Below are positions 1 to 9,589 of a stretch of DNA of 64,000 bases, piece by piece. Source of the DNA: Gammaproteobacteria bacterium (lineage in GTDB: Bacteria; Pseudomonadota; Gammaproteobacteria; Xanthomonadales; SZUA-36). The stretch spans positions 1 through 64,000 of the forward strand of contig JAJFLB010000018.1 in the NCBI GenBank assembly GCA_021772915.1, written 5' to 3'. Both the position numbers and the translations under genes were made by a program. The notes under the pieces are model-generated. The model made no database searches. It was not told the origin of the DNA and saw nothing but the letters and a program-made list of their open reading frames with translations. Each line of letters opens with the position of its first letter. Position 1 is the stretch's first letter.

Positions 1-137
1 ATGTCCCCACTGCGTCGCCTGAGGGCGCCTACTCTTGGTGCAGCCCTTGAGAAGGACCGGGCCATTCTCTGCTGTCTGCGTCTTGTCCTGAAACATCTGG
101 GTACCTCTGAATCCGTAGTTATCACATGGACGGAGCA
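1..137. other. Left edge, no gene assigned
   Basis: This stretch lies beyond the 3' end of apbC. A 46-codon plus-strand frame runs from base 1 to a TAG at 139-141, and two short Arg-rich frames exist on the minus strand. None resembles a protein I recognise. The dcd gene that often sits beside apbC in related genomes is not visible here. Confidence 0.4.
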
Positions 138-1214
138 CTAGTTCTGAATGACGATTTCCGGCATCTTGACCGCCATACTGCGTGGGGTTAACGCCAGGGC
201 ACCCGCCGTTCGCAATGCCAGGCTTCGATAGCTTTTTGCAATGTGAGAGTCGGGGTCTTGCACCACCGAGGGCTGACCCTCATCCAGTGAAGAGCGAATC
301 TCAGTCGCCAACGGTAACTGGCCCAGCAATGGAATATCAAAATCCTTAGCCATTTGTTGTCCACCACCCTGGCCAAATACGGCTTCTTCATGACCACAGG
401 CCGTACAGACATGGGTGCTCATATTTTCGACCACACCCAACACTGTCACATCTACCTTGCGGAACATATGCAAAGCCTTACGGGCATCAAGCAAAGCTAT
501 ATCCTGTGGCGTTGTTACGATAATAGCTCCCGCAGTGGGTACCCGCTGGGCCAGGGTCAATTGAATATCACCGGTGCCCGGCGGCAGGTCGATAACCAAA
601 TAATCCAACTGTCCCCACAGAGTCTCATTGAGTAATTGCTGCAGAGCCGAGGTCACCATCGGGCCGCGCCAGATCATGGGTGTGTCTTCTTCCACCAGGA
701 AGCCAATAGACATCACCTTCAGGCCATGAGTTTGCTTTGGAATAATGTGTTTGCCGTCAGTGTCCGGCTGCCCCTTTATACCCAGCATGGCCGGTATGCT
801 GGGCCCGTATATGTCAGCGTCCAGCAAACCTACACGGGCACCCTCACGCTGCAGAGCCAAAGCCAGGTTGACTGCAGTAGTGGACTTACCCACACCACCT
901 TTGCCTGAACCAATGGCGATGATATTTGCAATCGATTCGGTCGGCTTCAACTCGCCCTGCACTTTGTGCGGCACCACCTTGCAGCTCACATTTACGCCTG
1001 CGTGCGCTATACCCGTCTCATTCAGTAAACGGTCCCTTATGGCCATTGCCAACGACTCCCCCTGGTCGGCGAGTGGATATCCCAAACGGACATCTAAATT
1101 GATCCGGTCTTTGTCAAACTCAACCGTGCCTACAGCACCGGCCGAGACCAGGTCACAACCGGTGTTTTCATCGTGAATATCGGCTAACAGGTTCAGAATG
1201 GATTCTTTATTCAT
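138..1214 (-). CDS. apbC: Mrp/ApbC family Fe-S cluster carrier ATPase
   Basis: Cytosolic P-loop ATPase of the Mrp/ApbC/NBP35 family, known to bind and hand over Fe-S clusters. The 358-residue product has an N-terminal DUF59-like part (about residues 1-85), a deviant Walker A GSGKGGVGKST at 102-112, DADIYGPS near 132-139, DLPPGTGDIQ near 209-218, and the cluster-bridging Cys pair C270/C273 in VCTACGH. Length is normal. The gene is divergent from metG with about 140 bp between starts, so the two promoters must lie there. Identification is secure; client proteins cannot be read from the sequence. Confidence 0.96.
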   Translation of the reverse strand: MNKESILNLLADIHDENTGCDLVSAGAVGTVEFDKDRINLDVRLGYPLADQGESLAMAIRDRLLNETGIAHAGVNVSCKVVPHKVQGELKPTESIANIIAIGSGKGGVGKSTTAVNLALALQREGARVGLLDADIYGPSIPAMLGIKGQPDTDGKHIIPKQTHGLKVMSIGFLVEEDTPMIWRGPMVTSALQQLLNETLWGQLDYLVIDLPPGTGDIQLTLAQRVPTAGAIIVTTPQDIALLDARKALHMFRKVDVTVLGVVENMSTHVCTACGHEEAVFGQGGGQQMAKDFDIPLLGQLPLATEIRSSLDEGQPSVVQDPDSHIAKSYRSLALRTAGALALTPRSMAVKMPEIVIQN

Positions 1215-1357
1215 GAGTTATCAGGTTCGCTTGTCAGTCACCATCGAGGGAAGCACGACATTGTAGCCAACTTGAACGGCTATGCACACCTGAAGCTACA
1301 GCTTGACGGGTCGGCATGCCATTAATTACGATGCAGTACACCACGACAGCGGACAAT

Positions 1358-3370
1358 ATGAGCAACAAGAAAAGAAAAATCCTTGTAACCAGCGCCCTGC
1401 CCTATGCCAATGGCGCCATCCACCTGGGGCATATGCTGGAATACATTCAGACCGATATCTGGGCGCGCTTTCAGCGCTCCCAGGGACATGAGTGCTACTT
1501 TGCCTGGGCGGACGATGCGCACGGCACACCCGTCATGCTACGAGCAGAGGCGGAAGACATTGCGCCAGAGGAACTCATCACCAGAATGAACACCGAGCAC
1601 CAGCAGGATTTTCGGGATTTTGGTTTGAGCTTCGACAATTACGCCACCACCCACGGTGATGCCAACCGCCAGTGCGTGGAGACGATTTATAATCGCCTGA
1701 ACGAGGGGGGGTACGTCGTGCGGCGGACGATCTCCCAGTTCTTCGATGAAGATAAAGGCATGTTCTTGCCTGACCGCTTTATACGGGGCACCTGCCCCAA
1801 GTGTAAATCTGAAGACCAGTATGGTGATAGTTGTGAGGTCTGCGGAAGTACTTACAGCCCGACTGATTTGATTGATCCCCGGTCCGTGGTCAGTGGTACA
1901 GCACCGGTGATGCGTGATTCTGAACATTACTTTGTACGTTTGTCAGAGTTTGAAGACCGTCTACAAAGCTGGATGGCGTCGGCTGCCCTGCAACCAGAGG
2001 TTGTCAACAAGATGCAGGAGTGGTTCGACGACGGTCTGCGTGATTGGGACATTTCCCGCGACGAGCCCTATTTTGGATTCAAAATTCCGGATACCGACGA
2101 CAAGTACTTTTACGTCTGGGTGGATGCACCCATTGGTTACATGGCCAGCTTCAAGGAACTCTGTGATCGCACCAACCTGGATTTCGACGAATGGTGGAAA
2201 CCGGATACGGATACCGAACTGTATCATTTTGTGGGCAAAGACATTATCTACTTTCACATTCTGTTCTGGCCGGCCATGTTGATGGGGGCAAACCTCCGCC
2301 CCCCAACAGCCGTATATGCGCACGGGTTTCTGACCGTCGATGGCGCAAAAATGTCCAAATCACGTGGCACTTTCATAAGGGCCCGCACTTATCTTGATCA
2401 TTTGAACCCGGACTACCTGCGTTATTACTTTTGTGCCCGGCTGGGACCGGGTATGGCGGACATTGACCTGAGTCTTGACGATTTCGTCACACGTGTGAAT
2501 TCCGACATGGTCGGCAAGGTCGTCAATATCGCCAGCCGCTGTGCAGGCTTTATCCAACGCGGGTTCAACGGTCAACTGGCCACCGAGCTACCCGATCCGG
2601 GTCTGTATCAACAGTTTCTGGATCAACGGGACCTGATAGCGGACGATTATGAACAACGCAATTACCAGTCAGCCATTCGCCGCATTATGGCACTGGCTGA
2701 CGAGGGCAACCGCTATATCAACGAGCACAAACCCTGGCAACTGAATAAACAGGAAGACCAACAGCAAAGGGTGCAAGCCATTTGCACCGAGGGCATCAAC
2801 CTGTTTCGTATACTGGTGACCTATCTGGCACCCGTGGTCCCCTTCACGGCGAGCAAAGCTGCCGAGTTTTTGGACATCGATGTGGAAGAGTGGTCCGGTT
2901 TGAACGAGCCTCTGTTGGGCGTTTCCGTTAACCCCTTCCAGCCATTGATGACACGTGTTGATCCCGTCAAGATTGCCAGCATGATTGACGAGTCGAAAGA
3001 GAATCTGCAATCTTCTGATGAGACCAGTGAACTGGATCTCGCGGACGAAATCAGCATTGAAGATTTTCTGCGGGTGGATCTGCGTATTGCAAAAATCGTC
3101 GGTGCCGAAGCAGTACCGGAGGCGGACAAGTTGCTACGATTAACATTGGATATCGGTGGTGGTGTACGGCATGTTTTCGCCGGCATCAAATCGGCCTACG
3201 ACCCAGCCGATCTCATCGGCCGTCACACTGTCATGGTTGCCAATTTGAAACCCAGGAAAATGCGCTTCGGCGTATCGGAAGGCATGGTCCTGGCCGCCGG
3301 ACCTGGCGGCAGTGACCTGTTTATACTAAGCCCGGACAAGGGAGCCATACCCGGAATGCGGGTCACCTGA
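1358..3370 (+). CDS. metG: Methionine--tRNA ligase
   Basis: Charges tRNA-Met with methionine in the cytosol. The class I signatures are clear: the HIGH motif appears as HLGH shortly after SALPYANG, a Cys4 zinc knuckle is built from CPKC and CEVC, and KMSKS occurs in [11 protein letters not shown]-terminal Trbp111/EMAP-like tRNA-binding domain begins near [13 protein letters not shown]. With the ATG at 1358 the protein has 670 residues, as in the long dimeric proteobacterial form. The frame is open back to 1316, but the family N-terminus ([16 protein letters not shown]) supports 1358. The rnfB-like gene starts 6 bp after the stop, so co-transcription is likely. Confidence 0.97.
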   Translation: MSNKKRKILVTSALPYANGAIHLGHMLEYIQTDIWARFQRSQGHECYFAWADDAHGTPVMLRAEAEDIAPEELITRMNTEHQQDFRDFGLSFDNYATTHGDANRQCVETIYNRLNEGGYVVRRTISQFFDEDKGMFLPDRFIRGTCPKCKSEDQYGDSCEVCGSTYSPTDLIDPRSVVSGTAPVMRDSEHYFVRLSEFEDRLQSWMASAALQPEVVNKMQEWFDDGLRDWDISRDEPYFGFKIPDTDDKYFYVWVDAPIGYMASFKELCDRTNLDFDEWWKPDTDTELYHFVGKDIIYFHILFWPAMLMGANLRPPTAVYAHGFLTVDGAKMSKSRGTFIRARTYLDHLNPDYLRYYFCARLGPGMADIDLSLDDFVTRVNSDMVGKVVNIASRCAGFIQRGFNGQLATELPDPGLYQQFLDQRDLIADDYEQRNYQSAIRRIMALADEGNRYINEHKPWQLNKQEDQQQRVQAICTEGINLFRILVTYLAPVVPFTASKAAEFLDIDVEEWSGLNEPLLGVSVNPFQPLMTRVDPVKIASMIDESKENLQSSDETSELDLADEISIEDFLRVDLRIAKIVGAEAVPEADKLLRLTLDIGGGVRHVFAGIKSAYDPADLIGRHTVMVANLKPRKMRFGVSEGMVLAAGPGGSDLFILSPDKGAIPGMRVT

Positions 3371-3375
3371 GTTCG

Positions 3376-4023
3376 GTGCAAGTCAAACCACCTTCCATGA
3401 TTGACAGGATTGATGCCCTGTTACCTCAAACTCAATGTGGCCAGTGCAACTACCCGGGTTGCCGTCCTTATGCAGAGGCAATAGCCGGGGCGGAGGCCAA
3501 TATAAATCAGTGTCCGCCAGGTGGCGAAACCGGCATCCGTGACCTGGCTGAATTGCTCGGTCGTAAGCCCATCCCCCTGAACCCGGAAAATGGGGTTGAA
3601 AAGCCCAGGACCCTGGTCAGCATAGATGAGCAAAGCTGTATCGGTTGCGCATTGTGTATTCAAGCCTGTCCGGTAGATGCCATTGTTGGCGCAGCCAAGC
3701 TCATGCACACGGTAATCGAGTCTCATTGCACCGGCTGCGACCTATGTCTGCCGCCCTGTCCGGTCGATTGCATTGACGTGGTTGAGGTAACAGCAGACAC
3801 CCTTGTCTTGCAGCAACTGCAATATGCCGACAATGATACTGAAGTCCCTGCAGGTGTCTGTGGCGGGGAACTCACGACTCAAGTTCGGCGTAGAATTGCC
3901 GGACTGGCCCGGCGTAGATTTGAGGCCAGACAAGTCCGTCTGTCGAGAGACAAACGGGAGCGTGCTGAAAAAATGGCTCGGCACAAGAGAGACCTGCAAA
4001 TCAGGCGCGGCCATGAAGCTTGA
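3376..4023 (+). CDS. RnfB/RsxB-like ferredoxin subunit, soluble form
   Basis: Fe-S protein related to subunit B of the Rnf/Rsx electron-transport complex. It has a DUF-Fe-S (4Fe-4S) motif CGQCNYPGC with a following Cys, then two ferredoxin clusters in [14 protein letters not shown] and [15 protein letters not shown]. It lacks the N-terminal membrane helix of classical RnfB, and no rnfACDGE genes are in the window. The C-terminal 60 residues are rich in Arg and Lys. The start is a GTG at 3376; an ATG at 3397 is also possible. The gene lies between metG and nth and overlaps nth by 11 bp. Electron transfer is secure, but the partner is unknown; proximity to nth does not prove a DNA-repair role. 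Confidence 0.88.
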   Translation: MQVKPPSMIDRIDALLPQTQCGQCNYPGCRPYAEAIAGAEANINQCPPGGETGIRDLAELLGRKPIPLNPENGVEKPRTLVSIDEQSCIGCALCIQACPVDAIVGAAKLMHTVIESHCTGCDLCLPPCPVDCIDVVEVTADTLVLQQLQYADNDTEVPAGVCGGELTTQVRRRIAGLARRRFEARQVRLSRDKRERAEKMARHKRDLQIRRGHEA

Positions 4024-4648
4024 TGCGCGAACAGAGTTCTTCCGGCGGTTGCAGGTCATTACTCCCGACCCAACGACTGAGCTGAATTATGATTCGATTT
4101 TTGAGTTATTGGTCGCCGTAATTCTTTCGGCGCAGGCCACTGATATCAGTGTCAATCTTGCTACCCGCCGGCTATACAAAGTTGCCAGTACCCCGGAGAC
4201 GATCCTGGCTCTGGGTGAGGAAGGATTAAAAGCCTATATCAGGACCATTGGTTTATTTAATTCCAAGACCAGAAATATCATTGCAACTTGCAAAATACTT
4301 CTGCAAAAACACTCCGGGGAGGTACCTGCTTGCCGAGAAGCACTGGAATCTTTACCCGGTGTGGGCAGGAAAACGGCCAACGTAGTGCTTAATACCGCAT
4401 TCGGACAACCAACATTGGCTGTAGACACGCATATTTTTCGCGTTGCCAACCGTACCGGTCTGGCACTTGGGAAGACACCCTTGATTGTCGAGCGGAAACT
4501 GCTCAGGAGTATCCCCCCCCAATACCTGATGGATGCACATCACTGGTTAATCCTGCATGGTCGCTATGTGTGCAAGGCACGCAAGCCAAACTGTCCCCAA
4601 TGTATTGTTCGCGACCTGTGCAGAACCGGTAAACAAAAGGGCTACTAG
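4013..4648 (+). CDS. nth: Endonuclease III (DNA glycosylase/AP lyase)
   Basis: Base-excision repair glycosylase that removes oxidised pyrimidines and cleaves at the AP site. The 211-residue protein has the helix-hairpin-helix [14 protein letters not shown] carrying the catalytic Lys, the catalytic Asp in VDTHIFRV, and a C-terminal 4Fe-4S loop [17 protein letters not shown] with the usual C-x6-C-x2-C-x5-C spacing. The ATG at 4013 lies inside the end of the rnfB-like gene and gives the standard family length; the same frame stays open to 3803, but that extension reads like out-of-frame rnfB sequence. Confidence 0.96.
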   Translation: MKLDARTEFFRRLQVITPDPTTELNYDSIFELLVAVILSAQATDISVNLATRRLYKVASTPETILALGEEGLKAYIRTIGLFNSKTRNIIATCKILLQKHSGEVPACREALESLPGVGRKTANVVLNTAFGQPTLAVDTHIFRVANRTGLALGKTPLIVERKLLRSIPPQYLMDAHHWLILHGRYVCKARKPNCPQCIVRDLCRTGKQKGY

Positions 4649-4947
4649 TCGACCCAACATTAATACCAGGCAGCCCGTCTTACCGCAGTAGTTATCTGGA
4701 AATCAGTTGTAATAATCCACAGCCCCTGACGGTCTATAGGTTTCGAGTACTGGATATTTCCTGGAGACTGCTGAACCATCGCTAATCTCCCGGAACAATT
4801 CAGAAAGATATTGGCCCCCAGAGTAATATAGACCGAGATCTTTAATAACTCCTTGGTGGGCTGTAAATGTTCGGTACCCCTGGAATAGCCCGGTACTAAT
4901 CCCGGACGATATACCAGGGGGGATTCCTAAACTGGAGGATCTATCTA
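4649..4947 (+). other. Intergenic leader region before hvfA-like gene
   Basis: About 300 bp without a convincing gene. It should hold the promoter of the hvfA-like operon, but I could not fix a -35/-10 pair. An inverted repeat CCCCTGG (4877-4883) / CCAGGGG (4914-4920) with a 30-nt loop lies just upstream of the Shine-Dalgarno GGAGG (4934-4938), so it may shape the 5' leader. Confidence 0.4.
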
Positions 4948-5556
4948 ATGACTATCAAGTTAATGACTGTTAAGCCCGTTGCAGCCGCCGTTGGCGTGGC
5001 ATTTGTTTCATCTTTATTCATCTCAACCGTCGCGGTTGCAGAGGACAACCCATTCTCAACCACTGACCTCGTAACAGGTTACATGCTGTCAGCTGCTGAC
5101 AAGGGTGAAGAAGGCAAGTGCGGCGAAGGCAAGTGTGGCGGCGATAAGGGTGAAGAAGGCTCTTGTGGTGGCGATAAAGGCGCTGAAGGCTCCTGTGGTG
5201 GCGATAAAGGTGCCGAAGGTTCCTGTGGTGGCGATAAAGGTGCCGAAGGTTCCTGTGGTGGCGATAAAGGCGCTGAAGGTTCCTGTGGTGGCGATAAAGG
5301 CGCCGAAGGTTCCTGTGGTGGCGATAAAGGCGCCGAAGGTTCCTGTGGTGGCGATAAAGGCGCCGAAGGTTCCTGTGGTGGCGATAAAGGCGCTGAAGGC
5401 TCCTGTGGTGGCGATAAAGGTGTCGAAGGTTCCTGTGGTGGCGATAAAGGCGCCGAAGGTTCTTGCGGTGGCGACAAGGGCGCAGAAGGCTCTTGCGGCG
5501 GCGATAAGGGCGAAGAAGGCAAGTGTGGTGAAGGCAAGTGCGGTGGAAACGTCTGA
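4948..5556 (+). CDS. HvfA/bufferin-type secreted Cys-repeat precursor peptide
   Basis: Secreted low-complexity protein of 202 residues, followed by DUF692, DUF2063 and DoxX genes. A signal peptide with a hydrophobic core (about residues 10-31, ending AVA) precedes a short linker and then a run of EG(K/S)CG motifs: two EGKCG, twelve EGSCG spaced every 10 residues with GGDKGA between, and two EGKCG. That makes 16 Cys, all followed by Gly. In the HvfABC system of Haemophilus the DUF692 enzyme converts EGKCG cysteines into copper-binding oxazolone-thioamide groups (established for that family). By inference this is a RiPP-like copper- or metal-binding precursor. The predominance of Ser rather than Lys in the motif and the repeat number are notable. 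A strong GGAGG precedes the ATG. Confidence 0.88.
   Translation: MTIKLMTVKPVAAAVGVAFVSSLFISTVAVAEDNPFSTTDLVTGYMLSAADKGEEGKCGEGKCGGDKGEEGSCGGDKGAEGSCGGDKGAEGSCGGDKGAEGSCGGDKGAEGSCGGDKGAEGSCGGDKGAEGSCGGDKGAEGSCGGDKGAEGSCGGDKGVEGSCGGDKGAEGSCGGDKGAEGSCGGDKGEEGKCGEGKCGGNV
5155..5520 (+). repeat. 30-bp tandem repeat inside the hvfA-like gene
   Basis: About twelve contiguous 30-bp units, each encoding the ten residues [10 protein letters not shown] in frame. Units differ mostly at third codon positions (GCT/GCC, GGC/GGT, TCC/TCT); one encodes Val instead of Ala. There are no spacers. The near-identity suggests recent expansion by slippage or unequal recombination, so copy number may vary between strains. 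Confidence 0.95.
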
Positions 5557-5567
5557 GCACCAAGCCT

Positions 5568-6440
5568 ATGGATAAGCGTGCTCACCCTGTAAAGGGTGCA
5601 GGACTTGGTTTGCGGCGGACCCTTTTGGGTCCGTTGCGAGCTTGTGACCTGAAAGGTATAGATTTCATGGAGATCGCTCCTGAAAACTGGATCAATGTTG
5701 GCGGCCAGAGAAGGCAGGCTCTACAGTACTTTACCGAGCGTCTTCCATTCATTTGTCATGGTCTTTCCCTATCGATCGGTGGACCTTCACCGCTGGACCA
5801 GACTTTTATAAGGAAGCTGAGGCAATTTCTTGAGCAGTACGGGATCCGTGCCTACAGCGAGCATCTGAGCTACTGTACCGATGACGGACATTTGTACGAC
5901 CTGATGCCCATCCCTTTTACCGGTGAAGCCGTGATGTATGTTGCCAACCGGATTCGACAGGTGCAGGACATGCTCGGACAGCGTATGGCTATCGAAAACG
6001 TGTCCTACTACGCCGCTCCTGCAGCTGAGTTGAGCGAAATTGATTTTATTAACGCGGTCATCGGCGAAGCTGACTGTGATCTGTTGCTGGATGTCAATAA
6101 CATCTACGTTAACAGCGTCAATCACGGCTACGACCCGATCGAGTTTTTGCGGGGTATGCCCGCAGACAGGATTGCGTATGGCCACATTGCCGGCCATTAC
6201 AACGAAGCTGAAGACCTGATTGTGGACACGCACGGAGCCAGTATCATTGGTAATGTCTGGGACCTACTGGATAAGGCCTACGAATATTTTGGTGTATTTC
6301 CCACCCTGCTTGAGCGTGACTTCAATATTCCGCCAGTGGAAGAACTACTGGTAGAGGTGAGAAAAATAAAACAGATTCAGGACAAATGGGACCGACGTGA
6401 GCAAACGGAGACAGCCGGTGATCACCGACACAGTGCCTGA
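5568..6440 (+). CDS. DUF692 multinuclear non-heme iron oxidative enzyme (HvfB-like)
   Basis: MNIO-family TIM-barrel enzyme, 290 residues. Visible family motifs with likely metal ligands include [54 protein letters not shown] and LLERDFNIP. In characterised relatives (MbnB, HvfB, bufferin enzymes) such proteins use a multi-iron centre and oxygen to modify cysteines of a precursor peptide; here the obvious substrate is the Cys-repeat protein 11 bp upstream. The ATG at 5568 is chosen over an upstream GTG (5538), which would overlap the precursor gene. The 3' end overlaps the partner gene by 44 bp, implying coupled translation. Confidence 0.93.
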   Translation: MDKRAHPVKGAGLGLRRTLLGPLRACDLKGIDFMEIAPENWINVGGQRRQALQYFTERLPFICHGLSLSIGGPSPLDQTFIRKLRQFLEQYGIRAYSEHLSYCTDDGHLYDLMPIPFTGEAVMYVANRIRQVQDMLGQRMAIENVSYYAAPAAELSEIDFINAVIGEADCDLLLDVNNIYVNSVNHGYDPIEFLRGMPADRIAYGHIAGHYNEAEDLIVDTHGASIIGNVWDLLDKAYEYFGVFPTLLERDFNIPPVEELLVEVRKIKQIQDKWDRREQTETAGDHRHSA

Positions 6441-7194
6441 GGCGCTGGCAAGGGCGCAACACAACTTTGCGGCCCACATTCGTAACCCGGATAAAACCGC
6501 ACCGCCCGAAGGTATTGAAGACCGGCGGATGGCTATCTACCGCGACCTGTTTTTTAACAACATTAAGGGTTTTCTGTCAGGCAATTTTCCCGTACTCAAG
6601 AGCTTGTACGATGAGAAGGCTTGGACCGGCCTGTGTCGGGATTTTTATAGTGAGTACCGCTGCCATACACCATTATTTCCCCAACTACCCCGTGAGTTTT
6701 TGCAATACCTGCAAGATTTTCGAAAAAGCCGTGCAGATGACCCGCCGTTCATGCTGGAACTGGCTCACTACGAATGGGTAGAACTGGCACTCGCACTTGA
6801 CGAAGCAGAACTGGACGATGTTGAGGCCAGGCCCCATAGTGACTTGCTGAGTGACATTCCGGTGCTGTCTCCACTGGCCTGGCCACTCAGTTACCAATAC
6901 CCCGTCCATCAAATCAGTGCTGATTTTCAACCTGAAACTGCACCCGAGGAACCCACCCACCTGTTGGTGTGGCGACAACGGGATTACCAGGTAAAGTTCA
7001 TGCTGTTGAATGAAATCTCACTGTTACTACTGCAACAGATGAAAGAAGAACCGAACCGATCGGGTCTTGAACTGCTAACGGCAGTTGCCGGGATCATCAA
7101 TCACCCTAAACCGGAAGTGGTTGTAGAGGGTGGGAAAAAGCTGCTGGAAGACCTGCGAGAAAAGCAGATCATAACGGGAGTCCGTCAAAGTTGA
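6397..7194 (+). CDS. DUF2063 partner protein (HvfC-like)
   Basis: Putative DNA-binding/partner protein of the DUF2063 family, 265 residues, beginning at a GTG. The N-terminus shows the family pattern: [13 protein letters not shown], then [27 protein letters not shown] and [23 protein letters not shown]. In HvfBC and MbnBC pairs this type of protein recognises the precursor leader and forms a complex with the MNIO enzyme (known for the family). The 44-bp overlap with the DUF692 gene supports stoichiometric expression. No promoter is needed between them. Confidence 0.9.
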   Translation: MSKRRQPVITDTVPEALARAQHNFAAHIRNPDKTAPPEGIEDRRMAIYRDLFFNNIKGFLSGNFPVLKSLYDEKAWTGLCRDFYSEYRCHTPLFPQLPREFLQYLQDFRKSRADDPPFMLELAHYEWVELALALDEAELDDVEARPHSDLLSDIPVLSPLAWPLSYQYPVHQISADFQPETAPEEPTHLLVWRQRDYQVKFMLLNEISLLLLQQMKEEPNRSGLELLTAVAGIINHPKPEVVVEGGKKLLEDLREKQIITGVRQS

Positions 7195-7260
7195 TTTGAC
7201 ACACAATTGATCGACCCCGAATGGCCCCTGAAACCCGAAATTCATATAGGCACATTTACC

Positions 7261-7932
7261 ATGTCAGTGATTAATAACTATGACCAGCTAACCTCTCGCT
7301 TGCGCGCAACCGGTGACTACGTGTGGCCTTTGATTCTCAGACTGATTATGTTTTGGGAGTTTTGGGAGTCCGGTGTAACCAAATTGAACGGCAAGAACTG
7401 GTTTGCGGATATCCCCTGGGCCGGCTGGCAAAAGGGCTTTCCTGTTCCATTCGACCAGATACCGGCCAATGTGAACTGGTTCCTGGCAACCTGGAGTGAG
7501 TTGGTCTTTGCCGTCATGATTCTAGTGGGCCTGTTTTCGCGCTTTGCGGCCATATCTTTGATCGTGGTCACCGTTGTGGCCACCGCTGCCGTGCACTGGC
7601 CCGCAGAGTGGGGCAGTCTTGCGGAACTGTGGAGTGGTTACCTGATCACTTCCAAGGGTGCCGGTAATTACAAACTACCGTTGTTGTTCGTCGTCATGCT
7701 GCTGCCACTGGTCTTTTACGGTGGGGGAAAGCTGTCCATTGACCATCTCCTGGTCAAGCTGACCGGTCGCGGCGACAAGCTTGATGACCGTACCGGTGGT
7801 CTGCAATCAACCGGGCTCGCCCTACTGGTTCTTAGTCTGGCAACTATTTGGATTGAACCTGCCTGGGGTATACCTTTACTCGTGGCCGGAGCAATTGCAA
7901 TGCTCATACCTGCAATAACCGGTAGAGACTAA
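7261..7932 (+). CDS. DoxX family membrane protein
   Basis: Inner-membrane protein of 223 residues with a DoxX-type N-terminal region (WPLILRLIMFWEFWESGVTKLNG) and about five to six hydrophobic segments. It closes the hvfABC-like cluster, where a DoxX gene is a regular fourth member; its role in export, redox or metal handling is not settled. The ATG at 7261 is preferred; the frame is open back to a TTG at 7207. The gene follows hvfC-like by 66 bp and converges with the TraB/GumN gene. Confidence 0.85.
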   Translation: MSVINNYDQLTSRLRATGDYVWPLILRLIMFWEFWESGVTKLNGKNWFADIPWAGWQKGFPVPFDQIPANVNWFLATWSELVFAVMILVGLFSRFAAISLIVVTVVATAAVHWPAEWGSLAELWSGYLITSKGAGNYKLPLLFVVMLLPLVFYGGGKLSIDHLLVKLTGRGDKLDDRTGGLQSTGLALLVLSLATIWIEPAWGIPLLVAGAIAMLIPAITGRD

Positions 7933-7964
7933 TTTGCCGGACTGACGATCCATCCACAAACGTA

Positions 7965-8900
7965 CTAATTTGTCGTAAAAGGCAGCTTCAGCGGTCTTAA
8001 CTCATAGCCCTGGCTGCGGAGCAAATTCAACAGTCCCTGGTCACCGGGCAGATGTAAGGCACCCACAGCTACGAACACCCTGCTGTCTTCCAGATGAGAC
8101 AGCAGGGTCTCGGACATGCGCAAATTGCGGGCATGAATACCTGACTCAACGAAGTAATCCCGCGTGTCCGCGCTGACAGTCTGCATCTGTTCATCCGACA
8201 ACTTCTGCAGAACGAACAAATCATCACCAAGATAGGCATCAACCATTTCGTCATGCGCTTCCTGGACGTGGACATATTTCGCAATCGCCTGATCCAATAA
8301 CTTCAGTTGCATCGCCATGGGCATATGTTCAAGGAACGATACTTGCTGCTCCAGAGTTTCCAGGCCAACTACCGTGAGCCCACTTCCTGATGCGCGCAGT
8401 GACAAGGATAAATCCATAAAAAAACCGGTTCTTTGTGGTGGAATGCTGAGAGTCATCATTGCCGCCCAGGGCTTCATACGGCGGATGAATTCTGCCGGCA
8501 CCTGGTAGGCCGCAAGCGCAGATTCCAGGGCATCAAAGCGAGAGGACCCGATGACTGCTTCCAGCGTCTTTCCAGGCGGATACTGCATGGTTTCAGTCAC
8601 ACGACTGACGGTTGGCAGGTCTGGCACCAACTCCGTGGCAAAGACCTCATTCCCCTTGAGCTTTTTCAGGAACTCCACTGAAAAGTCAAGTACACGGGGG
8701 TCCTCACTGTGAATGGTGCCGAGCAGGTGACCCACCTGCACATTATCCTTGTGTATCGACCAAAACACCGCCCGATCTGCAACCAGGGCATGGCCGACAA
8801 CGGGTTCTGTTGCAATCGCGGACGAAATCAGCGTCAGGATTAGAACCCCTGCGGAAAATATGGTTAAGCGGTACTTTTTACGTGGTATTGTTGGGCTCAT
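7965..8900 (-). CDS. TraB/GumN family protein
   Basis: Protein of 311 residues with an N-terminal hydrophobic segment (LTIFSAGVLILTLISSAIA), probably a signal peptide or anchor. The family core is visible in VGHLLGTIHSEDPRVLD, ATELVPD, MKPWAAMMTLS, FFMDLSL, VVGLETLEQQ and FVAVGALHLPGDQGLLNLLRSQGYEL. TraB/GumN proteins are a Tiki-like putative metalloprotease superfamily; no bacterial substrate can be inferred. The ATG at 8900 follows AAGG closely; an in-frame TTG at 8936 would add 12 residues. It is divergent from rnt, with 80 bp between starts. Confidence 0.85.
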   Translation of the reverse strand: MSPTIPRKKYRLTIFSAGVLILTLISSAIATEPVVGHALVADRAVFWSIHKDNVQVGHLLGTIHSEDPRVLDFSVEFLKKLKGNEVFATELVPDLPTVSRVTETMQYPPGKTLEAVIGSSRFDALESALAAYQVPAEFIRRMKPWAAMMTLSIPPQRTGFFMDLSLSLRASGSGLTVVGLETLEQQVSFLEHMPMAMQLKLLDQAIAKYVHVQEAHDEMVDAYLGDDLFVLQKLSDEQMQTVSADTRDYFVESGIHARNLRMSETLLSHLEDSRVFVAVGALHLPGDQGLLNLLRSQGYELRPLKLPFTTN

Positions 8901-8980
8901 TACCTTATTCTCGCTGCCTTTGCTGGTGGAATCCAATCTGTGGGTTTGACCCGCGCCAAAAATCGGGATACTGATGCCAT

Positions 8981-9589
8981 ATGCCCCCTAAAATTTCAGA
9001 ACGGTTCAGGGGTTTCTTACCCGTCGTAATCGATGTTGAAACGGGTGGTTTCAATCCCGCAACCGATGCGATATTAGAGCTCGCCGCATGCATCTTATGC
9101 ATGGATGACTTCGGTCGCCTCAAAATTGCCGAAACCATCACCACAAATATTGTCCCATTTCAGGGTGCAAGAATTGAGCCCAGCTCGCTCGAGTTCACAG
9201 GTATAGACCTCAGCGATCCAGAGCGCAATCCAATCCATGAAAAAGAAGCACTGAGCAAGATTGTCGTACCGGTCAGAAAGGAATTACGCGCAACAGATTG
9301 CCAACGGGCAATACTTGTCGGGCATAACGCATCGTTTGATTTGTCGTTTCTGAATGCTGCCGTGGAACGGGTCAACCTTAAACGAAATCCCTTTCATCCA
9401 TTTAGCTCCTTTGATACCGCAACTCTGGGGGGCCTGGCGTTCGGCCAAACCGTATTGGCACGCGCCATCCAGGCTGCCGGTATTGAATGGGACGAATCAT
9501 CCGCACATTCGGCAGAATACGACACCTTCAAAACTGCTGAGCTATTTTGTACCATAGTCAATCGCTGGAAAATCCTTACCGGTCTCTAG
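8981..9589 (+). CDS. rnt: Ribonuclease T
   Basis: 3'-5' exoribonuclease that trims tRNA and other stable RNA 3' ends. The 202-residue protein has the DEDDh exonuclease signature: VIDVETGGF (first acidic pair), GHNASFDLSFL (third Asp), and HSAEYDT (His and fourth Asp). FRGFLPVVIDVETGGFN is the characteristic RNase T start. Length is normal. The 3' end overlaps the convergent hyuB-like gene by 14 bp. Confidence 0.95.
   Translation: MPPKISERFRGFLPVVIDVETGGFNPATDAILELAACILCMDDFGRLKIAETITTNIVPFQGARIEPSSLEFTGIDLSDPERNPIHEKEALSKIVVPVRKELRATDCQRAILVGHNASFDLSFLNAAVERVNLKRNPFHPFSSFDTATLGGLAFGQTVLARAIQAAGIEWDESSAHSAEYDTFKTAELFCTIVNRWKILTGL

Noticed and set aside
1-137. dcd gene next to apbC
   Set aside because: Neither strand encodes the dCTP deaminase N-terminus; only short unrelated frames are present.
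5155-5520. CRISPR-like array
   Set aside because: The units are contiguous without spacers and are protein-coding.
5018-5585. Long open frames antisense to, and in another frame of, the Cys-repeat gene
   Set aside because: They only mirror the 30-bp repeat, giving monotonous His/Arg/Leu or Pro/Ser repeats. The plus-strand frame has a signal peptide, a Shine-Dalgarno and partner genes.
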